Assembly: GCA_003133285.1 (NCBI GenBank)
Contig: PKWR01000022.1
Location: forward strand, 1 to 5,904
Reading direction: 5' to 3'
Source of the DNA: Coriobacteriia bacterium
Lineage (GTDB): Bacteria; Actinomycetota; Coriobacteriia; Anaerosomatales; PALSA-660
Length of the DNA stretch: 5,904 bases
The notes under the pieces are model-generated. The model was given only the letters and a program-made list of their open reading frames with translations. It had not been told where the DNA came from and made no database searches. A program made the translations under genes and the position numbers. Positions 1 to 5,302 of this stretch are shown here, piece after piece. The stretch's first letter is position 1; every line of letters starts with the position of its first letter.

Positions 1-33
1 GGCACAGTGACACCAACGATGCACTTGTTCGAT
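1..33 (-). repeat. Partial integron attC site (left end), cut by the window edge
   Basis: On the minus strand the sequence ATCGAACAAGTGCATCG matches the left end (R'' box then L'' arm) of the attC sites at 2498-2583, 4382-4464 and 5042-5127, which read GAACAAGCGCATCG, TGACAAGCGCTTCG and GAACAAGCGCTTCC. It lies 16 bases beyond the stop codon of the membrane-protein gene at 50-331, where a cassette's attC is expected. The right half, with the GTTRRRY box, lies outside the window, so the arm pairing cannot be tested. Confidence 0.6.
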
Positions 34-49
34 ACGTCGCGACCGCCCA

Positions 50-331
50 CTACTCCCGCGCATGCGACCGGCTTGCAGACACGGCGCGCCAGACACCGGC
101 CAGCAGTGTGGCAACACCGAAGACCATGAGAACGACCGCGCACAAGAGAACGCCGGCGATCAGCCAAAGCGACCAGACCGGAGCGGGATTGACGTGAGTC
201 CGGCCCTCAGCGAACACGAAGACCAGCCCGATGCCCGTGAGCCATGCGGCCACTCCGCACGACGCAGCGAGGATGGCCACGAGGATGCTCACGCCGATCC
301 TCGGACGCCACCGCACTAGGCCGAGGCCCAT
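50..331 (-). CDS. Small two-helix membrane protein of unknown function
   Basis: This 93-residue protein belongs to no family I recognise. It has two clear hydrophobic segments, about residues 12-41 and 53-82. A basic start (RWRPR) suggests the N-terminus is cytoplasmic, and a polar, Arg- and Ser-rich tail follows the second helix. Its ATG overlaps the end of the dehydrogenase gene by 16 bases. A GTG at 314-316 overlaps that gene's stop as TAGTG and would give an 87-residue protein starting MRWRPRIG, which is equally plausible. Either start implies translational coupling and a shared transcript with the upstream gene. It is the last gene of its cassette and is followed directly by an attC left end. 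The gene call is fairly secure because of the amphipathic layout and the overlap. The function is unknown. Confidence 0.7.
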   Translation of the reverse strand: MGLGLVRWRPRIGVSILVAILAASCGVAAWLTGIGLVFVFAEGRTHVNPAPVWSLWLIAGVLLCAVVLMVFGVATLLAGVWRAVSASRSHARE

Positions 332-1488
332 CCGCCGTCGATCGGCACGATCGCGCCGTTGATGTGCTTGGCCTCATCTGACGCCAGGAACAACGCGAGT
401 TCGGCTATGTCGAGCGGCTTGAGGAACGCGGGGATGAGCGCCTGATACTGCTGGTATCGAGCGGCTCCCGCTGCGTCGATGTGACTGCTGTCGATGCTCT
501 GCTGGATGTTCGTCTCGACGGCACCGCACGCCATGGCGTTGCAGCGGATGCCATCAAGCGCATAGCGCCAAGAAGTGGAGCGCGTGAGGCCCACGAGCCC
601 GTGCTTGGACACGGTGTAGGCAGCCCCGGCCGCGCCACCGCCCATGGCCGCAGCAGACGCGGTGTTGACGATCGAACCACCACCGCGCGCGATCATGATG
701 GGGACGGCCTTGCGGGTCAGGTACATCGGCCCGTCCAGGTTGATCGACATGACCCGATCCCATACCTCGTCGTCAAGTTCGGCAACGCCTTGGAACTGGT
801 CCATAACTCCGGCGTTGTTGCACAGGATGTCGAGCCCGCCATAGGTGGCGACTGCCGCTTCGATCAGATGCTCGCAGTCCTCTTGGTTGGCGACATTGCC
901 CTGCACCCCGGTGATCTCACCACCGGCCGCGCGGACCTCGGCTACGACTTCCCCGAGCGAGCCGGCGTGCCAGTCAGCCGCGAGCACCTTGGCTCCCTCT
1001 GCAGCGAACAGGTTGGCCATTGCGCGCCCCATACCGGAACCCGCACCGGTGATCACTGCGACCTTGTCTGCAAGTCTCAACGGAACCCCTCCTCTGTCGT
1101 TGTGCCGCTTCCCGGATGCAGGTCCGTGGAGGAGCATCGCCCGCACTTGCGGATCGACTTCCCGGTCGAACGGTTCTGCAATGAATGCCGCTGCGTCTGC
1201 CGCCGGGTCCTCGCTATCGCGCACCTCCAACAGCTGCGCGGTGTCGAGCGTGTCGAGCCGTTGGAATACCGGAGGGACGACGTCAGCCACGAAGCGGCAA
1301 CCGAGTACGGGCTCCGCGTCGAGCAGGAGTCGCACCGCGCGTCCGAGGCGCGCCTCGTCCAGCCTGCCGACGAACGACACGACCCCGCCCAGTTCCAGGC
1401 GGTAGTAGCCGATCTCGGCGCCCACGTAGACCGTACGGTCGACGAATTCCGCCTGGATCGTCGCGGGGATCCGCGCATCCGTACTCAT
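316..1488 (-). CDS. Fusion of a condensation/acyltransferase-like fragment with a short-chain dehydrogenase/reductase
   Basis: The 390-residue ORF has two parts. Residues 1-122 resemble the start of a CoA-dependent acyltransferase or condensation domain (DEARLGRAVRLLLDAEPVLGCRF, then DPQVRAMLLHG). They stop just before the point where the catalytic HHxxxDG would come, so this part should be inactive. Residues 137-390 are a complete classical SDR with the NAD(P)-binding TGAGSGMG at 147-154, NNAG near 224, and a Ser278-Tyr291-Lys295 triad (NTAS, YTVSK). Asp172 after the second strand favours NAD. The usual PG after the active site is CG here. The SDR keeps its own AGGAGG and a TTG start at 1080, which would give a normal 254-residue enzyme. 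The outer ATG at 1488 has GGGGGA upstream and lies just inside a cassette boundary. The substrate is unknown. Confidence 0.85.
   Translation of the reverse strand: MSTDARIPATIQAEFVDRTVYVGAEIGYYRLELGGVVSFVGRLDEARLGRAVRLLLDAEPVLGCRFVADVVPPVFQRLDTLDTAQLLEVRDSEDPAADAAAFIAEPFDREVDPQVRAMLLHGPASGKRHNDRGGVPLRLADKVAVITGAGSGMGRAMANLFAAEGAKVLAADWHAGSLGEVVAEVRAAGGEITGVQGNVANQEDCEHLIEAAVATYGGLDILCNNAGVMDQFQGVAELDDEVWDRVMSINLDGPMYLTRKAVPIMIARGGGSIVNTASAAAMGGGAAGAAYTVSKHGLVGLTRSTSWRYALDGIRCNAMACGAVETNIQQSIDSSHIDAAGAARYQQYQALIPAFLKPLDIAELALFLASDEAKHINGAIVPIDGGWASA
1078..1093 (-). promoter_or_regulatory. Internal ribosome binding site and TTG start of the dehydrogenase
   Basis: A perfect AGGAGG (1088-1093) sits 7 bases upstream of an in-frame TTG (1078-1080). 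Translation from this TTG gives MRLADKVAVITG, the natural N-terminus of a 254-residue SDR. The dehydrogenase can therefore probably be made alone as well as within the longer fusion ORF. This supports the view that the fusion arose when an upstream gene was truncated into the leader of an intact SDR gene. Confidence 0.7.
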
Positions 1489-1509
1489 GATCTTTCCCCC
1501 AGAGAGTCC

Positions 1510-1528
1510 GCCCAACGTCGAGCGCTTG
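1510..1528 (-). repeat. Right half of an attC site (L' arm and R' box), left half not found
   Basis: On the minus strand CAAGCGCTCGACGTTGGGC matches the right ends of the attC sites at 5042 (AAGCGCCAGACGTTAGAT), 4382 (AAGCGCACCACGTCGGAT) and 5834 (ATGCGCAAGACGTTCGAC). GTTGGGC fits the GTTRRRY consensus exactly. The fusion gene starts 22 bases further on, as expected for the first gene of a cassette. I could not find a matching left arm within the preceding 150 bases of minus-strand sequence. The site may be a remnant left by a deletion that joined two cassettes. Confidence 0.55.
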
Positions 1529-1542
1529 CCAGGCAACGGGCC

Positions 1543-1686
1543 CTACTCGGACGACTTCGGCCGTCCGATCAACAACGCCAAGAACACGAGTCCGCAGAAC
1601 ACGAAGAAGCCGAGAGGACCGGCCACCACCGAGGCAACTACCGCCCCCACGACGAGGCCCACCAGATGCGTCGTTCGCTTCGGCAT
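1543..1686 (-). CDS. 47-residue hydrophobic membrane microprotein
   Basis: The protein starts MPKRTTHLVGLVVGAVVASV and ends LLIGRPKSSE. A basic N-terminus is followed by one long hydrophobic stretch, about residues 8-40, containing glycines and an FF/FVF patch near the middle. That stretch could be one long helix or a tight hairpin, and a short charged tail follows. A purine-rich GGGGGTGAGTGGGGG lies directly upstream of the ATG. The stop is 15 bases before the half attC site at 1510-1528, so the gene lies at the end of its cassette in the array direction. I recognise no family. The hydrophobic pattern and the ribosome-binding region support it as a real gene, but a chance ORF of this length cannot be excluded. 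Confidence 0.5.
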   Translation of the reverse strand: MPKRTTHLVGLVVGAVVASVVAGPLGFFVFCGLVFLALLIGRPKSSE

Positions 1687-1936
1687 CCCCCACTCACCCC
1701 CGTGAGATCAGGCGTTCACTGCCTCTTGCCCAGCGTCCATCGAATGAGCTGCGAGGCTCATGCTGCCAGAGTACGACAACCGTCTGCGAGTCACCCGATT
1801 CGCTTGGCAGGCGGGCTGCGGCGTTCCAAGAATGCGCAGGGAGAAGCGAGTAGATTCGTGTGGGTAGACCAAGGTACACACAGGTAGGTTCGCGCAGATC
1901 CGTGAGCCGGTTCGATGAAGGTGGGATGAGCAAGAC
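1687..1936. other. Intergenic stretch without a convincing gene
   Basis: These 250 bases lie between the divergent starts of the 47-residue gene (minus) and the 66-residue gene (plus), so the promoters of both should be here. I see no strong -35/-10 pair. One perfect 6-base stem (ATGAGC/GCTCAT) with a six-base loop lies at 1744-1761. It is flanked by weakly complementary sequence and could be the inner stem of a decayed attC or a regulatory hairpin. The minus-strand reading frames that cross the region lack any family resemblance. Confidence 0.4.
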
Positions 1937-2137
1937 ATGCAACGTCGACTGAACACGTACACGGCATACAGCATCGGGTGTTTCGTCGTCTGGGCGGTCA
2001 TCTTCGCGATTGGCGCAATGCATCCCAAGGACACCGGACACACTGTGGTTCTGGTCTTCGCCGGTTGGGTTCTGGGCTGGCTGTCGGCCACGATCGCCCG
2101 GTATGTCTACCCGCCACCAAAGCCTCGGCGCCCCTAG
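1937..2137 (+). CDS. 66-residue two-helix membrane protein of unknown function
   Basis: The protein has a basic, polar start (MQRRLNTYTAY) and two hydrophobic segments at about residues 10-28 and 34-56, joined by a short polar turn (HPKDTGH). A proline- and basic-rich tail (YPPPKPRRP) follows. This layout suggests a helical hairpin in the inner membrane with both ends in the cytoplasm. A GGTGGGATGAG stretch ending 6 bases before the ATG could serve as the ribosome binding site. An overlapping ATG at 1926 runs into a stop after eight codons, so 1937 is the only sensible start. The gene runs against the array direction and its 3' end faces the rsgA remnant. I recognise no family. It is called on hydrophobic pattern and start context. 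Confidence 0.6.
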   Translation: MQRRLNTYTAYSIGCFVVWAVIFAIGAMHPKDTGHTVVLVFAGWVLGWLSATIARYVYPPPKPRRP

Positions 2138-2159
2138 TGCCACCGTCGCAGCGCGTCAG

Positions 2160-2463
2160 TCAGGACTTGCCGGTGTGCTTCTGGAGTTCTTTGGCTGCCT
2201 TCCGGATGCCCTTCCACTTCCGAACCGGTCAATGCGAGCGCGCGCAGCCCCGGCGTGTCGAGGAGGATGCCCCCACCGGGCAACTGGACCAGCTCGCGGA
2301 CGACCGTTGTGCGCCGCCCCCGATGGTCGCTCATGCGGACTTCGCCGGTCTCCTGGCGCTCCTTGCCGAGAAGGGCGTTGTTGAGCGTCGACTTCCCGGC
2401 CCCGGAGGGCCCCAACAGCACTGCTGTCTTCCGGTCTTCGACATTGCCGGCCAACGACTCCAC
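2160..2463 (-). pseudogene. rsgA: Decayed rsgA fragment (ribosome small-subunit-dependent GTPase A)
   Basis: RsgA (YjeQ) is a circularly permuted GTPase that helps 30S subunit maturation. Here only the part from just before G1 survives: the P-loop GPSGAGKST (codons 18-26), the switch RTT after HRGR (51-53), and G3 DTPG (69-72), followed by LRALALTG. From about 2223 the family sequence continues one frame over as RKWKGIRKAAKELQKHTGKS and stops at 2160, which looks like the natural RsgA C-terminus. The zinc-binding domain between these parts is gone. The 5' OB-fold and the G4/G5 motifs are also missing. There is no ATG; the first usable codon is GTG at 2463, 35 bases after the attC right box. 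This is a cassette-borne remnant with an internal deletion and a frameshift. In the original frame it runs on to 2134 with unrelated residues. Confidence 0.8.
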
Positions 2464-2497
2464 GCTCGATGCAAGTCACTCCGGCCCCCAGTGGTGT

Positions 2498-2583
2498 GCC
2501 GAACGTCGTGCGGCAGAGCGGCGCCCACCCGCCACTCTGCCGCAGTCTACCCCGTGCCGTCCGCCTCGATGCGCTTGTTCGCC
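2498..2583 (-). repeat. Integron attC site (86 bp), somewhat degenerate
   Basis: The left end GGCGAACAAGCGCATCG and right end CCGCACGACGTTCGGC (minus strand) match the other sites of the window. The length equals that of the site at 5042-5127 (86 bp). Outer-arm pairing is imperfect: GCG/CGC, GAG/CTC and CGG/CCG blocks are interrupted by mismatches and extra bases on the left arm. The centre is a strong hairpin at 2510-2543, with 14-base arms, one C-A mismatch on the plus strand (T-G on the minus) and a six-base loop. It separates the DUF1801/Imm5 cassette from the rsgA-remnant cassette. Confidence 0.7.
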
Positions 2584-2663
2584 CTGGCGGCCGTGGGATG
2601 AGATTGCTGGCCGCCCACCGTGGGTATGGGCGAGGATGAGTCTGGAACTCCCAGGACGAGAAC

Positions 2664-3101
2664 ATGAAGAAGGATGAGGACGTGAAAGAGCCGGACGCGA
2701 GCCAGGGCCAGTCGGCATCGGAGCTCATCTCGAACAGGATCGCCGAACTCGGGGACTGGCGCGGGGAAACCCTCAGCAGGATGCGCAGGCTCATCAAGGA
2801 AGCAGACCCGGACGCCGTCGAGGAGTGGAAGTGGGGGCGCACTCCGGTCTGGTCGCACGACGGGATCATCTGCACCGGCGAATCCTACAAGGATGTCGTG
2901 AAGCTCACCTTCGCCAAGGGCGCGTCTCTGGAGGATCCGGCCCGTCTCTTCAACTCGAGTCTCGACGGGAACGTACGCCGCGCGTGCGACATCCACGAAG
3001 GAGAAGTGGTTGACGAGGCCGCCTTCAAGGCGCTCGTTCGCGAAGCGGTCGACCTCAACAGTTCTCGCACGTCGAAGCCCTCGAAGAAGGCGAAGTCCTA
3101 G
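2664..3101 (+). CDS. DUF1801-family protein
   Basis: The 145-residue protein shows the DUF1801 (YdhG-type) pattern. A helical start with LRRLI-like sequence (RMRRLIKEADPD, 40-50) leads into EWKWGRTPVWSHDGIICTG (54-72), then YKDVVKLTFAKGASLEDP (75-92) and LFNSSLDGNVRRACDIHEG (95-113), followed by a helical end and a basic Lys/Ser tail. It is soluble, with no signal peptide. The biochemical role of the family is not firmly known. AGGACGAG upstream of the ATG is an acceptable ribosome binding site. The gene runs against the array direction and converges on the Imm5-like gene with a 13-base gap and no attC between them, so the two share one cassette. It must have its own promoter in the roughly 80 bases next to the attC. 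Confidence 0.85.
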   Translation: MKKDEDVKEPDASQGQSASELISNRIAELGDWRGETLSRMRRLIKEADPDAVEEWKWGRTPVWSHDGIICTGESYKDVVKLTFAKGASLEDPARLFNSSLDGNVRRACDIHEGEVVDEAAFKALVREAVDLNSSRTSKPSKKAKS

Positions 3102-3114
3102 GGGATTCCGCTGG

Positions 3115-3645
3115 TCAGCGGCGAAGACCTGTGTGGAGCTCGCACATGAGCGCGTCCAGCCGACCGCGACCCGAGCCGCGAACCGGCATCCGCTGCGCGA
3201 CCTCGCGAACCTCCGGCGAGTCGTGCTCGATCGCCCATCGGATCTCTTCGTCACCGACGCGGGGATCGCCGGCAGCCGCGAGCTCGAGGGCCCGCGCCGC
3301 ATAGGCCGCAGGCCCGAGGGCGTGTTTCGTCTGGTCAGGGGTCACCGCTGCGTGCATGTAGGCCATGGCCCCTGCGAGGCCCGCAGCGCGAGCGGCGGCT
3401 GCGGCGACCGGATCACCGACCTCGCGCGCGGCTGCATAGGCTGCCCAGACAAGCGAGCGTAGTCGCGCAGTCCGCTTTTCCCCGCGCGCGAAGGCCCGGA
3501 TGCCCTCGATCGCCTCGTGCGGACGGGTGTCAGAGGGAGCCTTCGCCTCGAACAGCGGCAGCACCCGCTCGGCGCAATCGGCAGCCCAGAGCCCGACAAG
3601 GCGGCGGTCGTCTTCGCTCATCGTCCAGTCAGGTTCGCGATCCAT
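3115..3645 (-). CDS. Imm5-like putative immunity protein
   Basis: The 176-residue soluble, helical, alanine-rich protein resembles the family annotated as 'putative immunity protein' with an Imm5-like fold. The matching blocks are LVGLWAADCAERVLPLFE (16-33), RPHEAIEGIRAFARGE (41-56), AAARAAGLAGAMAYMHAA (83-100) and a C-terminal HDSPEVREVAQRMP. Family members were proposed computationally to protect against polymorphic toxins; direct evidence for this subgroup is lacking. GGAGGCGGAAG directly before ATG at 3645 is a strong ribosome binding site. A second ATG at codon 9 is less likely. The gene follows the array direction and starts 76 bases after the degenerate attC at 3721-3803. No toxin gene is nearby, so it may be an orphan immunity gene. 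The partner is unknown. Confidence 0.75.
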   Translation of the reverse strand: MDREPDWTMSEDDRRLVGLWAADCAERVLPLFEAKAPSDTRPHEAIEGIRAFARGEKRTARLRSLVWAAYAAAREVGDPVAAAAARAAGLAGAMAYMHAAVTPDQTKHALGPAAYAARALELAAAGDPRVGDEEIRWAIEHDSPEVREVAQRMPVRGSGRGRLDALMCELHTGLRR

Positions 3646-3720
3646 CTTCCGCCTCCGTCACCCGGTGGTCAGCACCCGGGAGTCCGCCTGCTCAGCTCCT
3701 TGGCAAGTGTCTGCTGTCCT

Positions 3721-3803
3721 ATCGCAGTGACAGGTCAGGCGCGGCGCTCACGCGCGCTGGGACGAGTGTAGCGAACGGCGTCGGCTCGATACTCCTCGTG
3801 GAT
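3721..3803 (-). repeat. Degenerate integron attC site (83 bp)
   Basis: Aligned without gaps on the minus strand, this site and the attC at 4382-4464 (also 83 bp) agree at 51 of 83 positions. The shared blocks include TCGAGCC, ACGCCG, GTCCCA, GCGCG and GAGCGC. The left arm (GGAGTATCGAGCC) no longer pairs with the right arm (GCGCCTGACCTGTC). The right box reads CTGCGAT instead of GTTRRRY. It separates the two flanking cassettes but is probably a poor or dead recombination site. Confidence 0.6.
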
Positions 3804-3913
3804 GGCCGCGCCGTCGATCCAGCGACTTCCTCTCCGCATCGATGGTTCCGTCTTGGGGCTCTCACCACAGGGAATCTACGACTCCCTGGCCGTCGAACGA
3901 ACGGAGCACGACG

Positions 3914-4324
3914 ATGAGCGAAGGCGCAGACGACAAAGCCAAGGACGTCGCGAAGAAGGCGACCGCGCGCCGCGCGCCGCGCGCGGACAAGGCCGACGGC
4001 GAGGCCGAGGTGCTTGCGAGCATCGCTTCGATGTCGGGATCGGATCGCGCCATCGGCGAGCGGCTCCATGCGATCATCAGGGCCGACGCGCCAGCCCTCT
4101 CGCCGAGACTCTGGTACGGGATGCCCGCGTATACCAAGGACGGCAAGGTCGTCTGCTTCTTCCAGAGCGCGCAGAAGTTCAAGACGAGGTACGCGACCTT
4201 CGGCTTCCAGCATGACGCGAACCTCGACGACGGTCACATGTGGCCGGTCGCCTTCGCGGTGACGGAGTTGACCGCCACGGAAGAAGCGAAGATCAGCGCG
4301 TTGGTGAAGAAGGCCGTGAGCTGA
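3914..4324 (+). CDS. DUF1801-family protein (second copy, different subfamily)
   Basis: The 136-residue protein begins with a charged, lysine- and alanine-rich leader (residues 1-30). The family core follows: SGSDRAIGERLHAIIRADAP (41-60), LWYGMPAYTKDGKVVCFFQSA (66-86), then KFKTRYATFGFQHDANLDDGHMWPVAFAV (88-116) and a C-terminal helix with ISALVKKAV. The GMPAY and gKVVCFF blocks are typical of DUF1801 proteins. The leader is low in complexity and rich in CGCGC repeats at the DNA level (3960-3990). GGAG lies 10 bases upstream of the ATG, and the longer in-frame ATG at 3842 lacks support. The gene faces against the array between two attC sites, so it needs its own promoter in 3804-3913. It is not a close paralogue of the gene at 2664. 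Its function is unknown. Confidence 0.85.
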   Translation: MSEGADDKAKDVAKKATARRAPRADKADGEAEVLASIASMSGSDRAIGERLHAIIRADAPALSPRLWYGMPAYTKDGKVVCFFQSAQKFKTRYATFGFQHDANLDDGHMWPVAFAVTELTATEEAKISALVKKAVS

Positions 4325-4363
4325 GACGCCCTGGACAACGAAACGCCGTGAGGGGCAGGCGTC
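4325..4363 (+). terminator. Possible hairpin just after the DUF1801 gene
   Basis: GACGCCcTG and CAGGCGTC can form an 8-base-pair stem with one bulged C and a long loop, starting at the base after the stop codon. No T-run follows. It could slow or stop transcription before the attC site, or it may be coincidental. Confidence 0.25.
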
Positions 4364-4381
4364 AAAGCGCACCCCGGGTCC

Positions 4382-4464
4382 ATCCGACGTGGTGCGCTTG
4401 AGCCGCGCTCTCGCGCATTGGGACCACTCTAGCTCGCGGCGTTGGCTCGAAGCGCTTGTCAGAT
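4382..4464 (-). repeat. Integron attC site (83 bp)
   Basis: On the minus strand the left box ATCTGAC is followed by AAGCGCTTCGAGCC, and the right end is GGCTCAAGCGC, ACCAC, GTCGGAT. The arms GCGCTTCGAGCC and GGCTCAAGCGC are fully complementary apart from one extra C on the left arm, the expected extrahelical base. The centre contains the self-complementary GCGCGAGAGCGC. The site begins 66 bases past the arr stop codon and is the attC of the arr cassette. The right box departs from GTTRRRY at its third base. Confidence 0.82.
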
Positions 4465-4529
4465 GGACCAGCCGAACTCACCGCAGTTGGCAGGCGAGGT
4501 TGCCAGGAGGTGCAGACGCGGCGAGTAAC

Positions 4530-4994
4530 TCAGTCGTCAATTGGCTCAAGACCCCTAATCCCGTCCTTCATGGCCTGGACCGTCTCGGGGGAGTGCCCCC
4601 ACCAATCTGTGACTTCGCCCGTGACCCGCAGCGGCTCCCGGGAGCGGTATGACTTCGTCGGATTGCCCGGATACCTTGTATTCGTCAGATTGGGATCGTC
4701 CATGATCGGGCCGGTCGGTTCCACCACGTAGATTCTGCCGGGTCCCTCGCCGAGGGCCAGCTCCGCCCCCCAGACGGCCGCATCCAGGGTGCCGGTCAGG
4801 TAGACGTAGGTTGTCTTGTTCCTCCTACCGTAGTTAGAGGTGCGGCCGGCCTCGACTAGGTCTCCGGGTTTCAGGTCAGCCCGTGTGCCGTGGTAGAACC
4901 GCTGCGAACTCAGGTCGTCGATGGCTGCCACCGGCTCGCTCCTCTCATACTGCGCGACCGCGCTGCCGCGCGATGCATCCATCCGCTTGCTCAT
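4530..4994 (-). CDS. arr: Rifampin ADP-ribosyltransferase (Arr)
   Basis: Arr uses NAD+ to ADP-ribosylate the C23 hydroxyl of rifamycins and so inactivates them in the cytoplasm. The 154-residue protein carries the family landmarks in order: FYHGT (about 33-37), SNYG, YVYLTGTLDAAVWGAELALGEG (63-84), RIYVVEPTGPIMDDPN (87-102), PGNPTKSYRSREPLRV (109-124) and DWWGHSPE (131-138). His35, the Tyr in YVYLT and the Asp pair in MDDPN match the residues proposed for catalysis in characterised Arr enzymes. The length agrees with the roughly 140-150 residues of the family. The ATG at 4994 abuts CGGGAG. The ATG at 4982 (MDASRG, 150 residues) has GGGAG 12 bases upstream and is an alternative. The gene lies between two good attC sites in the array direction, like arr-2 and arr-3 in class 1 integrons. 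Confidence 0.95.
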   Translation of the reverse strand: MSKRMDASRGSAVAQYERSEPVAAIDDLSSQRFYHGTRADLKPGDLVEAGRTSNYGRRNKTTYVYLTGTLDAAVWGAELALGEGPGRIYVVEPTGPIMDDPNLTNTRYPGNPTKSYRSREPLRVTGEVTDWWGHSPETVQAMKDGIRGLEPIDD

Positions 4995-5041
4995 CTCCCG
5001 CCGATCTCGACGGGGAGTAGGTTGGTCTGAGACCCGATTGC

Positions 5042-5127
5042 ATCTAACGTCTGGCGCTTCAGCGACGGACCGCGCCACTCCCTTGTTGCTCATACCGTGC
5101 GTCATCCGCTGGAAGCGCTTGTTCGAC
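5042..5127 (-). repeat. Integron attC site (86 bp), best preserved
   Basis: On the minus strand GTCGAAC is followed by AAGCGCTTCCAGCGGA at the left, and the right end reads TCCGTCGCTGAAGCGC, CAGAC, GTTAGAT. GTTAGAT is an exact GTTRRRY box. The arms GCGCTTCCAGCG and CGCTGAAGCGC pair fully except for one extra C on the left arm. The layout closely resembles environmental attC sites, which read about TAACAAGGCGCTGCAGCGG on the left and CGCTGAGCGCC-GTTAGAC on the right. The arr start codon lies 48 bases beyond the right box. Confidence 0.88.
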
Positions 5128-5302
5128 GTGCGTCCCACAAGGCGCTTCGCCCGTTGGGCCACCGGGCCGACGGTGTGTGGTCCGGACCCGAAACGGCGTG
5201 ACGCGGGACTCCGCGACGCCGCTCTGGGCGCGGCGTTATGGGCTCCTCCAGGGTGGGGATGCTTCCCGTGGAACCCCGCCGACACCCGTCGGAAGCGTAT
5301 TC

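Noticed and set aside
481..1887. Long plus-strand frame of 468 codons
   Set aside because: It is antisense to the SDR fusion, which has complete motifs. Its product is Arg/His-rich with no family pattern, a usual shadow in high-GC DNA.
1912..1940. Additional attC boxes (ATCGAAC and GACGTTGCAT on the minus strand)
   Set aside because: The box-like words lack the AAGCGC arms and no complementary partner was found.
2510..2543. Rho-independent terminator
   Set aside because: The stem is strong but no T-run follows on either strand, and the position is inside an attC site.
2604..2632. Promoter for the DUF1801 gene (TTGCTG, 15 bases, TATGGG)
   Set aside because: The match to consensus is weak and the spacing is short. 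A promoter is expected here but this pair is not convincing.
2547..3302. Minus-strand frame of 251 codons
   Set aside because: It is the shadow of the DUF1801 gene on the plus strand and has no domain resemblance.
3842..3913. Upstream ATG start for the second DUF1801 gene
   Set aside because: The 24 extra residues show no family pattern, and ATG 3914 has a GGAG at suitable spacing.
3719..4372. Minus-strand frame of 217 codons that would fit the array direction
   Set aside because: It is tempting because it follows the attC orientation, but the plus-strand DUF1801 protein has clear family motifs while this frame is Arg-rich and patternless.
4530..5285. 251-residue version of the arr product
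   Set aside because: The extra N-terminus translates the attC site and part of the previous cassette. Arr proteins are about 140-150 residues, so a start at 4994 or 4982 is used.
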